Part shown: positions 1 through 12,293 of the stretch, piece after piece
Layout of the letters: every line of letters begins with the position of its first letter
Position numbering within the stretch: the first letter of the stretch is position 1
From: Actinoplanes teichomyceticus ATCC 31121
GTDB lineage: Bacteria > Actinomycetota > Actinomycetes > Mycobacteriales > Micromonosporaceae
Direction: 5' to 3'
Length of the DNA: 64,000 nucleotides
NCBI RefSeq assembly: GCF_003711105.1
Contig: NZ_CP023865.1
Span: 5,667,001 to 5,731,000, forward strand
Notes under the pieces: generated by a model
What the model was told of the DNA's origin: nothing
Seen by the model: the letters and a program-made list of their open reading frames with translations, nothing else
Database searches by the model: none
Made by a program: the position numbers and the translations under genes

Positions 1-3838
<3,838 letters not shown>

Positions 3839-3844
3839 CAGACC

Positions 3845-4885
3845 TCAGCTCTCGGACTCGGCGCGCGGCATCGCGGCCAGCACGGCGGCGACCGCGGACT
3901 CGGGTACGTCGGTGACCGTCTCGGCCCCGCGCGGCCCGTCGAGGACGAACGTGAGCCCGGTCGTGGCCTTCTTGTCCCGGCGCATCAGGGCGAGCAGGGC
4001 CGCCGGGTCCACACCGGACGGCAGCCGGCCGGACAGGCCGTAGTGGGCGACCACCTCGGCGTGCTCGGCGACCCGCTCCGGCGTGATCCGGCCCAGGTGC
4101 CCGGCGAGGCGTCCGGCGAAGACCGTGCCGATCGCCACCGCCTCGCCGTGCCGCAGCGTGAAGCCGGTGCCGACCTCCAGCGCGTGCCCCAGGGTGTGGC
4201 CGTAGTTGAGCAGGTGCCGCCGGCCGGAGCTCTCCCGCTCGTCGGCGGAGACCAGCTCCGCCTTGCGCCGCACACTGGCGGCGATCTGCTCGGTGTGCGA
4301 GCGCCCGCGCAGGTCACCGGCGCCGATGAAGTGGCAGCGGGCGATCTCGCCGTAGCCGCTGCGCAGCTCGGCGGCGCTCAACGTGGCCAGGTAGTCGGTG
4401 TCGCAGAGCACCGCCCGGGGCTGCCAGTAGGCGCCGACGAGGTTCTTGCCCTCCGGCAGGTTCGCCCCGGTCTTGCCGCCGACGCTCGCGTCGACCTGGG
4501 CCAGCAGCGTGGTCGGCAGGTGGATCACCGGTACGCCCCGGTGGTACAGCGCGGCGGCCAGCCCGGCCGTGTCGGTGGTCGATCCGCCGCCCACCGCGAC
4601 CACCACGTCGGTGCGGGACAGCCCGAACTGCGCGAACCGGCGGCAGTAGCGCTCCACCACGCTCAGGGTCTTGCCGGCCTCGCCGTCCTCGGCCGACAGC
4701 ACCAGGTGCGGCACGCCGGGATCGGGCGTCCACCCGGCCGGACGTGCCGAGACGACGACGGCCCGGCGGGCGCCGGTGCGGGCCACCTGCTCGGCCAGCC
4801 GGTGCCGTACGCCCGGGCCGATCAGCACGTCGTACGAGCGGTCGCCGAGCTCGACCCGTACCCGCTGCATCGCCGTGGTGGTCAT
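3845..4885 (-). CDS. rifG: Aminodehydroquinate synthase (RifG-like)
   Basis: This is a 346-residue dehydroquinate synthase-family protein. In AHBA biosynthesis the family cyclises aminoDAHP to 5-deoxy-5-amino-3-dehydroquinate in the cytoplasm. Visible features are the NAD-binding GGGSTTDTAGLAA segment and the metal-binding region RHLLNYGHTLGHALE followed by LRHGEAVAIG. An in-frame ATG exists at 4903, but the start at 4885 is preferred because its ATGA overlaps the phosphatase stop, as expected for translational coupling. It sits between the RifM-like phosphatase and the PKS, which separates it from a primary-metabolism AroB. No aminoDAHP synthase (RifH) is in the window. Confidence 0.93.
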   Translation of the reverse strand: MTTTAMQRVRVELGDRSYDVLIGPGVRHRLAEQVARTGARRAVVVSARPAGWTPDPGVPHLVLSAEDGEAGKTLSVVERYCRRFAQFGLSRTDVVVAVGGGSTTDTAGLAAALYHRGVPVIHLPTTLLAQVDASVGGKTGANLPEGKNLVGAYWQPRAVLCDTDYLATLSAAELRSGYGEIARCHFIGAGDLRGRSHTEQIAASVRRKAELVSADERESSGRRHLLNYGHTLGHALEVGTGFTLRHGEAVAIGTVFAGRLAGHLGRITPERVAEHAEVVAHYGLSGRLPSGVDPAALLALMRRDKKATTGLTFVLDGPRGAETVTDVPESAVAAVLAAMPRAESES

Positions 4886-5580
4886 GCCCGCGCCGCCCGG
4901 CACCAGTCGCGCAGCTCGGCCGGGCTGGCCACCACCACGTCCGGGCCCGCGGCCACCAGTTGCGCGGGGTCGCCCTCGCCCCAGACGGCGGCGATCGCGG
5001 TGACGCCGGCCGCGCGGGCGCTGGCCAGGTCGGTGACCGCGTCGCCGACCATCACGGCCTCCTGGCGGGTCACGCCGAGCAGGTCCACCGCGCGCAGCAC
5101 GATGTCCGGCGCCGGTTTGGCGTTCGCCACCTCGTCGGAGCCGATGACGTGGTCGAACAGGTGGCGTACGCCGAGGCCGGCGAGCAGCGAGCGGGCGCGC
5201 GGACCGCTCTTGCCGGTGGCCACGGCGAACCGGATCCCGCTGTCGTGCAGGTCCCGCAGCATCGCGGTGACGCCGTCGAACAGCCGGACCCGGTGGGCGA
5301 GCCGGTAGCTCTCCCGGACGAACGGGCCCTCCATCTCCAGGGGCAGGCCCATCATCGACATGATGTCCGGGAAGTACCGGCCGAGGTGCTGGGTGTACTC
5401 CTCGAACGGCGGCTCCCCGGCACCGACGACCTCCCGGTAGGCGGTAGCGAACGCCTCACGCATCACGCCGAAGCTGTCCACCAGGACGCCGTCGAGGTCG
5501 AAGACGACCGCCCGCAGCCGGGTGCGGGCCGGCGCGCCGGGGTGCCGGATCGTGTCGTCGTCGCGGGTCAGTTCGGCCAC
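4882..5580 (-). CDS. rifM: HAD-family phosphatase of AHBA pathway (RifM-like)
   Basis: This 232-residue haloacid-dehalogenase-fold hydrolase has motif I VVFDLDGVLVDS (about 26-37), motif II around VATGKSG, and motifs III/IV in KPAPDIVLRA and VMVGDAVTDLASA. RifM-type enzymes act with RifL and RifN in the kanosamine branch that supplies aminosugar phosphate to AHBA synthesis; the exact phosphate ester is not readable from sequence. The GTG start at 5580 overlaps the oxidoreductase gene by 13 bases and the stop overlaps the next gene's ATG, so the operon is tightly coupled. Confidence 0.88.
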   Translation of the reverse strand: MAELTRDDDTIRHPGAPARTRLRAVVFDLDGVLVDSFGVMREAFATAYREVVGAGEPPFEEYTQHLGRYFPDIMSMMGLPLEMEGPFVRESYRLAHRVRLFDGVTAMLRDLHDSGIRFAVATGKSGPRARSLLAGLGVRHLFDHVIGSDEVANAKPAPDIVLRAVDLLGVTRQEAVMVGDAVTDLASARAAGVTAIAAVWGEGDPAQLVAAGPDVVVASPAELRDWCRAARA

Positions 5581-6659
5581 GCCGGCTGCCTTTCCGTGTC
5601 GCGTTCGCGGGTGGCCGACGCGTAGGCCCGTTCGATCACCTCGAGGGTGGCCCGGGCCGCCGCGACCGCCCGGCCGCGCTGTGCCGGGTCCGCGGCGAGG
5701 GCGGGGAGGGCGTCGACCTGCCGGTCGTACTCGATGCCGACCGGCTCCGGATCCAGGGGTACGGCCTCGGTCCGCCCGAGCCGGGTGACGGTGAGGGTGG
5801 ACCCGCCGTCGCGGTGCGGGCTGAACCCGAACGTGCAGCGCAGCACCGCGGTGCCGGCGGCGCCGTGCAGCTCCACCAGCGTGCTGTCGTGCTCGGCGTG
5901 CGACGCCCAGCTGGCGTGCACGGACGCCGAGGTGCCGTCCGCGGCGGCCAGGAAGACCCGGGCGGTGTCCTCCACGTCGCCGCCCGGCCCGGCGGCCGCC
6001 TCGTCGGCGCGCCAGAGCGCGCGGGCCGTGCCCCGGCTGACGAAGTCGTGGCCGACCGTGGCGATGACCTGGTCGAACCGGATGGGCCGGCCGAGCAGTC
6101 CGAGCCCGGTGTCGAGCAGATGCCAGCCGAGGTCCATCAGGGCGCCGCCGCCGGCGGTGTCGCGGTGCGTGAACCAGGCGGTGGCCGGCACGCCGCGGGC
6201 GCGTACCCAGGCCAGCCGGGTGTGCCGGATCCGGCCGAGCGACGGCGCCACGGCGGCCAGGCCGCGGATGTCGCCGCGGTAGCGGGCGGCGCTGCCGGCC
6301 AGCAGCACCGCGCCGGACGCCTCCGCCGCGGCCAGCTCGTCCACCTCGGCGGTGCTCAGGCAGACCGGCTTCTCCACGAAGACCGGTAGGCCACGCCGCA
6401 GCAGGGCGGACGCGACCGTGGCGTGGGCGTGGTTGGGCACCGCCACGACGGCGAGATCGGCGAGCCGCGGGGACAGCTCGGCGACCGAGTCGAGCAGCAG
6501 CGGCCGGGCGCCGTCGAGTTCGGCGGCGGCCGCGGCGCGGGCGGCGGGGTCGGGCTCGACCACCGCGGTGACCGTCGTCCCGGGGTGCGCGACCAGCCGG
6601 GGCAGCCAGATCCGGCGAGCCGCCCAGCCCAGGCCGACGACGGCGACGCGCAGAGCCAT
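5568..6659 (-). CDS. rifL: Gfo/Idh/MocA-type oxidoreductase of AHBA pathway (RifL-like)
   Basis: This 363-residue NAD(P)-dependent oxidoreductase starts with a Rossmann motif (RVAVVGLGWAARRIWLP) and contains the VFVEKPVCLS element holding the conserved EKP lysine of this family. RifL works with the AHBA synthase-family protein in forming UDP-3-keto/amino sugar on the way to kanosamine. Its ATG overlaps the AHBA synthase stop in a TGATG junction, so the two are translationally coupled, as expected for partner proteins. The C-terminus overlaps the phosphatase gene. Confidence 0.9.
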   Translation of the reverse strand: MALRVAVVGLGWAARRIWLPRLVAHPGTTVTAVVEPDPAARAAAAAELDGARPLLLDSVAELSPRLADLAVVAVPNHAHATVASALLRRGLPVFVEKPVCLSTAEVDELAAAEASGAVLLAGSAARYRGDIRGLAAVAPSLGRIRHTRLAWVRARGVPATAWFTHRDTAGGGALMDLGWHLLDTGLGLLGRPIRFDQVIATVGHDFVSRGTARALWRADEAAAGPGGDVEDTARVFLAAADGTSASVHASWASHAEHDSTLVELHGAAGTAVLRCTFGFSPHRDGGSTLTVTRLGRTEAVPLDPEPVGIEYDRQVDALPALAADPAQRGRAVAAARATLEVIERAYASATRERDTERQPAWPN

Positions 6660-7822
6660 CACGCGGCCAGGACCTCGGCGACCACGTCCGCGACCGCCTG
6701 CATCTGCTCCTCGGTGCCGAGCAGGGTGCGGTGGTGCAACCAGATGCAGTCGCGGCTGAGCTCCTCGCTGACCGGGCACCGGGCGGCGAGGGCCTCGGCC
6801 GGCTCGTCCGGCGCGGCCATCTCCCAGAACGCCTTGGTGCGGTAGATCGCGCGGAACGCGGCGAAGGCGGGCACGCCGCCCGCGATCAGCCGGTCCACCA
6901 CGGCGTTGCGGTCCTGCTCGCTGATCCCGGGGATCCGGAACATCGCCATGTAGTGCGGATTGCGGGTGCACCGGTCGTCGCTGCCCTGCGGCACCACGCC
7001 CGGGATCCGCGCGAGCAGACCGGACAGCAGCGGCCACCGCTTCTCCCGGACGTCGATCTGGCTGTCCAGGCGGGCCAGCTGGGCGCGCAGCACACCGGCG
7101 GTGAACTCGTTCATCCGGAAGTTCGAGCCGGACGTCTGGTGCAGGTACGAACGGTCGGTGCGCGGGCGCCCGCAGCTGTGCCGCAGGTACGCCAGCTCGT
7201 ACTGGGCGGTGTCGGGGAAGGTCAGCGCGCCACCCTCGCCGGCGGTCATCAGCTTGCCGTTCTGGAAGCTGAACGCGGCGATCGAGCCGAGCTCGCCGAC
7301 CCGCCGGCCGCGCCACTCGGCGCCGTGCGCGTGGGCGGCGTCCTGCAGCAGCGGCACGCCGGACTCCGTCGAGAGCCGGACCAGGGCGTCCATGTCGGCC
7401 AGCTGACCGGCCATGTGCACCGGCATGATCACCCGGGTCCGGTCGGTGATCGCGGCCTCGGTGGCGGCCACGTCGATGCAGTACGTCGCCGGGTCCACGT
7501 CGACCGGTACGGCCACGGCGCCGAGCCGCTGAGCGGCCTGCGACGAGGAGATGAAGGTGAACGCCGGCACGATCACCTCGGCGCCCGGCCCGACGCCCAG
7601 GATCTGCAGCGCCAGCTCCAGCGCGTGCGTCCCGCTGGTCACCGCCAGGGCGTGCGGGCTGCCGTGGTAGGCGGCGAATTCGCGTTCGAACCCTTCGACC
7701 TCCTGGCCGGTGACGCGCCACCATTGACCCTGTTCGAGAGCGCGGAGAAGACCATTCCTCTCCGCGTCGTCGAATTGCGGCCACGCTGGTAGATCAAGAT
7801 TTTTCGGCAAACCGCCAGACAT
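6659..7822 (-). CDS. rifK: 3-amino-5-hydroxybenzoate (AHBA) synthase, RifK-like
   Basis: This 387-residue PLP enzyme of the DegT/DnrJ/EryC1 aminotransferase fold carries SFQNGKLMTAGEGGA with the Schiff-base Lys near residue 190, plus the TSGTHALELALQ phosphate-binding region. AHBA synthase aromatises 5-deoxy-5-amino-3-dehydroshikimate to AHBA, the starter unit for ansamycins, and with RifL it can also act as a sugar aminotransferase. It is the first gene of the leftward operon; its ATG faces a 286-base divergent intergenic region. Context (RifL, RifM, RifG homologues and the aryl-loading PKS) makes assignment as AHBA synthase rather than a generic sugar aminotransferase very likely. Confidence 0.95.
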   Translation of the reverse strand: MSGGLPKNLDLPAWPQFDDAERNGLLRALEQGQWWRVTGQEVEGFEREFAAYHGSPHALAVTSGTHALELALQILGVGPGAEVIVPAFTFISSSQAAQRLGAVAVPVDVDPATYCIDVAATEAAITDRTRVIMPVHMAGQLADMDALVRLSTESGVPLLQDAAHAHGAEWRGRRVGELGSIAAFSFQNGKLMTAGEGGALTFPDTAQYELAYLRHSCGRPRTDRSYLHQTSGSNFRMNEFTAGVLRAQLARLDSQIDVREKRWPLLSGLLARIPGVVPQGSDDRCTRNPHYMAMFRIPGISEQDRNAVVDRLIAGGVPAFAAFRAIYRTKAFWEMAAPDEPAEALAARCPVSEELSRDCIWLHHRTLLGTEEQMQAVADVVAEVLAA

Positions 7823-8108
7823 TGATTACCCACCTCGATAAGCCATCGATTTCCGGCGGCTTCCCAGCCTCTTCGGGTGCTGCCGACACCGACATCGTTT
7901 GCGGTGGCGGACCCGGTTCGCAACCCCCTCAGCGCACCCCCTACACGCCCCTAACGGGGCCCTTGCCGCGCATACCCGCAGGTCAATGCGATGGGCCGAG
8001 GAATTCACGGGTGGCGGCGTGAGGCGTATCAATGGCTCGTTGCACTGACCGGCGAGCCGTGGTTAGCATCGACCATCTCCGACCGACACGGAATATCCGA
8101 GGTCAATC
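7823..8108. promoter_or_regulatory. Divergent promoter region between the two AHBA operons
   Basis: These 286 bases lie between the start codons of the leftward AHBA synthase operon and the rightward aminodehydroquinate dehydratase operon, so both promoters should be here. The stretch near 7930-7965 holds a C-run motif repeated as CCCCCTACACGCCCC and CCCTAACGGGGCCC. I could not assign -10/-35 boxes or a known activator site with confidence. Confidence 0.45.
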
Positions 8109-8555
8109 GTGCGCGAACTCCTCCTGCTCAACGGTCCCAATCTGGGAATACTCGGCCGGCGCCAGCCGGAAATCTACGGCCATCGGACGACGGCGGATAT
8201 CGAGGCTCTCGTGGCCGCCGAGGTGAAAGACGCCGGATGGACGGTCGTGGCCCGCCAGCACGACGGCGAGGGCGACATGGTCCGCACCATCCAGGACAGT
8301 TACGACACGGTCGGCGCCATCGTGAACCCGGGCGCCCTGATGATCGCCGGGTGGAGCCTGCGGGACGCCCTGGCCAACTTCCCGCGCCCGTGGATCGAGG
8401 TGCACCTGTCGAACCTGTGGGCGCGGGAACAGTTCCGCCACGAGTCGATCCTGGGCGCCCTGGCCAGCGGAGTCATCTTCGGGTTGGGCGCGGAGGGCTA
8501 CCGGCTGGCCGCCCGGGCCCTGGTCGCCACGGTGACCGCCGGCGAGACCGCATGA
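8109..8555 (+). CDS. rifJ: Aminodehydroquinate dehydratase (RifJ-like, type II dehydroquinase)
   Basis: This 148-residue protein has the length and motifs of a type II 3-dehydroquinase: NGPNLGILGRRQPEIYG at the N-terminus and EVHLSNLWAREQFRH further on. In the AHBA route it dehydrates aminodehydroquinate to aminodehydroshikimate. The usual NP.AYTHTS block reads NPGALMIAGWSLRDAL here, which departs from primary-metabolism enzymes and may reflect the amino substrate. Its stop overlaps the ATG of the monooxygenase (ATGA). Confidence 0.92.
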   Translation: MRELLLLNGPNLGILGRRQPEIYGHRTTADIEALVAAEVKDAGWTVVARQHDGEGDMVRTIQDSYDTVGAIVNPGALMIAGWSLRDALANFPRPWIEVHLSNLWAREQFRHESILGALASGVIFGLGAEGYRLAARALVATVTAGETA

Positions 8556-10120
8556 GCCCCGTCCTGATCGTGGGGTACGGGCCGGTCGGCCAGGTGCTCG
8601 CACTGCTGCTGGCGCGCCAGGGGCATCCGGTCACCGTGGTGGAGCGGTGGGCCGCGCCGTACCCGATGCCGCGGGCCACGGTCCTCGACGGCGAGACGGC
8701 ACGCACGCTGGCCGTCCTCGGCCTGGGCGACGCGCTCGGCGTGATCGGCTCACCGGTGGACGCGTACGACTGGCGCAACGCCCGCGGCGAGTCCCTGCTG
8801 CGGATGAACTTCGCCGCCCCGGGCGCGTACGGCTGGCCGGACGCGACCGCGTTCCACCAGCCCGCGCTGGAGCAGGCGCTCGCCGCGCGCGCCGCCGAGC
8901 CGGGCATCCGCGAGCTGATCACCGTGCACCGCGGCCACACGGCGGTGCGGCTGGCCGAGACGCCCGGCGCGGTCACCCTGACCGCCCGGACCGCGGACGG
9001 CGCCGAGCGTACGCTGCACGGCTCGTGGCTGATCGGCTGCGACGGCGCCAACAGCTTCGTCCGCGAGGCGATCGGCGCGTCCGTCACCGACCTCGGCTTC
9101 TCCCACGACTGGCTGCTCTGCGACGTCGTACCGAAGCGGGATGCCGCGGTCAGCGCGGCCAACACCCAGATCTGCAACCCGAGGCGGCCGACCACCACGG
9201 TCGGCAGCGGCCCCGGGCGGCGCCGCTTCGAGTTCATGCGACTGCCCGGCGAGCCGGTGGCCGACCTCGACCGCGAGGACACCGCCTGGCGGCTGCTCGA
9301 ACCGTTCGACGTGACGCCGGAGAACGCCACCCTGGCCCGGCACACCGTCTACACGTTCCGGGCCGCCGTGGCCGACACCTTCCAGCGCGGGCGGGTCCTG
9401 CTGGCCGGGGACGCGGCGCACACCATGCCGCCGTTCGCCGGCGCCGGGCTGTGCTCGGGGATCCGGGACGTGCTGAACCTCTCCTGGAAGCTGGACCGGG
9501 TGCTGCGCGGCGTCTCGGACCAGCGGCTGCTGGAGACGTACCAGCCGGAGCGCCGCGCGCACGCGCTGGACACCATCGAGTTCTCGGTACGGCTGGGCCG
9601 GATCGTCTGCGTCACCGACGAGGCGGAGGCCGCCGCCCGCGACGCCGCCCTGGCCGCGGAGACGATGCCGGACCGCCCGGTGTCCCGGCCGCTGCGGGCC
9701 GGCCTGCTGCACCTGACCGTCGGCACGGTCGCCGCCGCGCCCACCGGATCGCTGATGCCGCAGGGCCGGGTCCGCGCCGACGGGGTGACCGGGCTGTTCG
9801 ACGAGGTGGTCGGGGTCGGGTTCACGCTGCTGACCACCGAGGACCCGGACACCGCGCTCGGCGACGGGGTGCGCGCCGCGCTGGCGCGCATCGGCGTGCG
9901 CACCGTGCGGGTGGTGGCCGCCGGCGCCGCCGCGACCAGCGCGGAGATCGCCGACCTCGACGGGGTCTACCTGCCGTTCTTCGCCGCGAGCCGGGCCCGG
10001 TTCCTGCTCGTGCGGCCGGACTTCCACATCTTCGGGGCCGGCCGCAACGCGCGCGAGCTCGGCCTGATCGTCGAGCAGCTGCGCTCGGCCCTGGAGGTGC
10101 GCCATTCACCTGGCGATTGA
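8552..10120 (+). CDS. FAD-dependent aromatic monooxygenase (Rif-Orf19-like)
   Basis: This 522-residue class A flavoprotein hydroxylase resembles 3-(3-hydroxyphenyl)propionate hydroxylases. It shows the N-terminal dinucleotide fold VLIVGYGPVGQVLALLLARQ, the DG motif LIGCDGANSFVRE, and the FAD ribityl motif RVLLAGDAAHTMPPFAGAGL. Between RifJ- and RifN-like genes it corresponds to Rif-Orf19-type enzymes, which hydroxylate the AHBA-derived ring during naphthalene formation. Known benzenic ansamycin clusters generally lack such a gene here, so its presence suggests a naphthalenic ansamycin. It is translationally coupled to the dehydratase upstream and overlaps the kinase downstream. Confidence 0.88.
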   Translation: MSPVLIVGYGPVGQVLALLLARQGHPVTVVERWAAPYPMPRATVLDGETARTLAVLGLGDALGVIGSPVDAYDWRNARGESLLRMNFAAPGAYGWPDATAFHQPALEQALAARAAEPGIRELITVHRGHTAVRLAETPGAVTLTARTADGAERTLHGSWLIGCDGANSFVREAIGASVTDLGFSHDWLLCDVVPKRDAAVSAANTQICNPRRPTTTVGSGPGRRRFEFMRLPGEPVADLDREDTAWRLLEPFDVTPENATLARHTVYTFRAAVADTFQRGRVLLAGDAAHTMPPFAGAGLCSGIRDVLNLSWKLDRVLRGVSDQRLLETYQPERRAHALDTIEFSVRLGRIVCVTDEAEAAARDAALAAETMPDRPVSRPLRAGLLHLTVGTVAAAPTGSLMPQGRVRADGVTGLFDEVVGVGFTLLTTEDPDTALGDGVRAALARIGVRTVRVVAAGAAATSAEIADLDGVYLPFFAASRARFLLVRPDFHIFGAGRNARELGLIVEQLRSALEVRHSPGD

Positions 10121-10976
10121 CATCGGCGGCACCAAGGTGGCGCTGCGCCTGGAGTCGGTGGGCGACCGGGTGTTCACCTGGCCCCGCGCCGGCACCCTGG
10201 CCGACGATCTGTCCGCGCTGGCCGGGCAGGTCCGGCAGCTGCGCGCGGCCGGGCCGCTGACCGGGGTGGGCGTGGCGATGCCGGCCACCCTGGACGCCCG
10301 CGGCCGGGTGACCGCCTGGCCGACCCGGCCGTCCTGGACCGGGCTGGACCTGGCCGGCGTCCTCACCGACCTGTTCGGCGCCACACCGGTGCGCCTGGCC
10401 GACGACGGCGACCTCGCCGCCCTGGCCGAGGCGGACGAGCTCGGCTGCGCCGACCTGGTCTACGCCGGGGTGGGCACCGGGATCGGCGGCGGCATCGTCC
10501 TGGCCGGGCGCCCGGTTCCCGGGCCCGGCCGCGGCTCCTGCGAGCTGGGCCACGTGGTGGTGGATCTGCACGGCGCCCGGTGCGACTGCGGCCGCCGCGG
10601 ATGCGTGCAGGCCGAGGCGTCCGGGCCGGCGACCCTGCGCCGGGCCGCCGCCGCGGCCGGCGCCCCGGTCACCTTCGACCAGCTGCGGTCCGGCTTCCGC
10701 GACGGTACGCCGTGGGCCGTCACCGCGGTCGGTCAGGGCTGCGCCGCCCTGGCCGCCGCGCTGGCCGGCGCGGCCGAACTGGTCCGCCCCGAGGTGATCG
10801 TGATCGGCGGGGGTTTCGCCGCGGCGCTGCCCGGATATGTCGACGAGGTGGCCCGCCGGCTGGCCCGGCTGGCCCGGCCCGGGCACCCGCCCGCACCGGT
10901 ACGGCCGGCCCGGCTCGGCGACCGGTCCTCGCTGCACGGCGCGATGCTGGCCGCCCGGGGCGCGCTGGACGGGTGA
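10104..10976 (+). CDS. rifN: ROK-family kinase (RifN-like kanosamine kinase), apparent ATT start
   Basis: This ROK sugar kinase has ATP-binding DIGGTKVAL, GVGTGIGGGIVLAG and the zinc motif CDCGRRGCVQAEASG. RifN phosphorylates kanosamine to kanosamine 6-phosphate for AHBA synthesis. The first ordinary start codon in frame (GTG 10137) would delete the essential DIGGTK strand. Upstream in frame is ATT at 10104, six bases after a perfect GGAGG (10093-10097), giving MHLAIDIGGTK and 290 residues; CTG at 10110 is another option. The start therefore appears non-canonical and overlaps the monooxygenase end by 17 bases. It is the last cluster gene on this side. Confidence 0.85.
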   Translation: MHLAIDIGGTKVALRLESVGDRVFTWPRAGTLADDLSALAGQVRQLRAAGPLTGVGVAMPATLDARGRVTAWPTRPSWTGLDLAGVLTDLFGATPVRLADDGDLAALAEADELGCADLVYAGVGTGIGGGIVLAGRPVPGPGRGSCELGHVVVDLHGARCDCGRRGCVQAEASGPATLRRAAAAAGAPVTFDQLRSGFRDGTPWAVTAVGQGCAALAAALAGAAELVRPEVIVIGGGFAAALPGYVDEVARRLARLARPGHPPAPVRPARLGDRSSLHGAMLAARGALDG

Positions 10977-10989
10977 GCCCGGCCGGCGG

Positions 10990-11409
10990 TCACTCGGCGC
11001 CGGACAGCTGCATCGCGACGTCGAGCTCACGCTGTTTCGCCGGGGAGAGCACCCCGATCCGCTCGATCAGATATTCCGCGCCGACGGACGTTGTCCAGGT
11101 GCAGAAGATCTTCCCGTCCCGGGGCAGCGCGACGCGGACGACACCGTCCTCGGCGAGCCCCTCCCGCGCTCCGAAGCGGACCTCGATGCCGATCGCCCGG
11201 GCGTGCGGCCCGGCCGCCTCGATGATGCGCTCCCGCTCCGCCGCGTCGACCGCCTGCGCGCCGGAGAGCAGCAGGAACCCCTGCCGCTCGGCGGGGGTCG
11301 CCGGGGCGACGATCTGCGCCGCCCGGAACTCCGGTCCCGCGCCACCGGACAGCAGGACGACGGGGCGCTTGTCGTCGATCTGGGCCCACCACAGCTCGCC
11401 GCGTTCCAT
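10990..11409 (-). CDS. MazF/PemK-like endoribonuclease toxin, no adjacent antitoxin
   Basis: This 139-residue protein begins MERGELWWAQIDDKRPVVLLS, the PemK/MazF N-terminal signature of a small SH3-like barrel that cleaves RNA. It is a little longer than the typical 110-120 residues, with extra sequence after residue 110. Nothing resembling a MazE-type antitoxin lies within a few hundred bases on either side, so it is either an orphan toxin or a related non-toxic protein. It is convergent with the RifN-like kinase gene and marks the probable end of the ansamycin cluster. Confidence 0.75.
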   Translation of the reverse strand: MERGELWWAQIDDKRPVVLLSGGAGPEFRAAQIVAPATPAERQGFLLLSGAQAVDAAERERIIEAAGPHARAIGIEVRFGAREGLAEDGVVRVALPRDGKIFCTWTTSVGAEYLIERIGVLSPAKQRELDVAMQLSGAE

Positions 11410-11633
11410 GCGCCGACCCTACCCGGCACGCTCACCGGGTCGGGGACGCCACCACGGGGCTCGCCGGCGCCACCCGGCCGGCCGCGTCGCCGCAGCCTTG
11501 CGGGGCGTACGCGCCGTCGCCGGCCACCCCGGCGACCAGCGAGAACGGGAACGGGCCGGCCGGACACGCGTCCGGAGGAAATCGCGGCGATCGGCTTGAC
11601 GGCGGGGAGCGTTCGTTGTAACGGTAGAAGTAA

Positions 11634-11654
11634 GTTGAGTCAAGGGCACTCAAC
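11634..11654. promoter_or_regulatory. HAIR operator for HspR upstream of hsp20
   Basis: The sequence GTTGAGT-N7-ACTCAAC is an inverted repeat with the 7-7-7 spacing of the HspR-associated inverted repeat (consensus CTTGAGT-N7-ACTCAAG). It lies 63 bases before the hsp20 start codon, as expected for HspR repression of heat-shock genes in actinobacteria. The rest of 11410-11716 shows no gene. Confidence 0.85.
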
Positions 11655-11716
11655 CACCGGGAGCTTCCCGGGACCGTTCAGGCTTTGGTGAGGGAGCACC
11701 GAAGGAGGGGACGACC

Positions 11717-12142
11717 ATGCTTCTGCGTACCGACCCGTTCCGCGACATCGACCGCGTCTTCGAGCAGATGACCGGCACCACCAGCCGGCCGGCGGCGGTG
11801 CACGTCGACGCCGAGCGCGACGGTGAGACCTTCTACGTGTACTTCGACCTGCCCGGGGTCGACCCGGACTCGATCGACCTGACCGTCGAACGCAACATCC
11901 TGCAGGTGCGGGCCGAACGCCGGCGCCGGACCAGGGAGGGCGCCGAGGCGGTGATCAGCGAGCGGCCGATGGGCGTGTTCAGCCGGCAGCTGCTGCTCGG
12001 CGACACCCTGGACACCGAGAACCTCGAGGCCACCTACGACAACGGCGTGCTGACCCTGCGCATCCCGGTCTCCGCGAAGGCCAAGCCGCGCAAGATCGCC
12101 ATCGGCTCGGGGGACAGCGGACCCCGGCAGATCCAGAGCTGA
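11717..12142 (+). CDS. Hsp20/alpha-crystallin small heat-shock protein
   Basis: This 141-residue chaperone has the alpha-crystallin domain from about residue 22 to 125: the [22 protein letters not shown] core strands and the C-terminal [12 protein letters not shown] motif that closes the domain. Small Hsps hold unfolding proteins in the cytoplasm for later refolding. The start follows a strong AAGGAGG 8-10 bases upstream. A HAIR element lies just ahead, so heat-inducible derepression by HspR is likely. A strong hairpin terminator follows the stop, so it is monocistronic. Confidence 0.95.
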   Translation: MLLRTDPFRDIDRVFEQMTGTTSRPAAVHVDAERDGETFYVYFDLPGVDPDSIDLTVERNILQVRAERRRRTREGAEAVISERPMGVFSRQLLLGDTLDTENLEATYDNGVLTLRIPVSAKAKPRKIAIGSGDSGPRQIQS

Positions 12143-12148
12143 CCGCGC

Positions 12149-12178
12149 CGCGGGTGACCGCACTCCCGGTCACCCGCG
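12149..12178 (+). terminator. Hairpin terminator after hsp20
   Basis: A perfect 12-base stem (CGCGGGTGACCG paired with CGGTCACCCGCG) closes a 6-base loop, starting six bases after the hsp20 stop. There is no U-run, which is normal for high-GC actinobacterial terminators. Confidence 0.75.
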
Positions 12179-12293
12179 CTGGCCCGGCGTCCCGCCCGGG
12201 CGCCGGGCCGCGTCACGCCCGGTGGGGTCAGCTTCGCGGCCGATCGGCCGATCAGATCCGGTGGGGACCGGCTGACGGCGGGAGGCGATCGCG

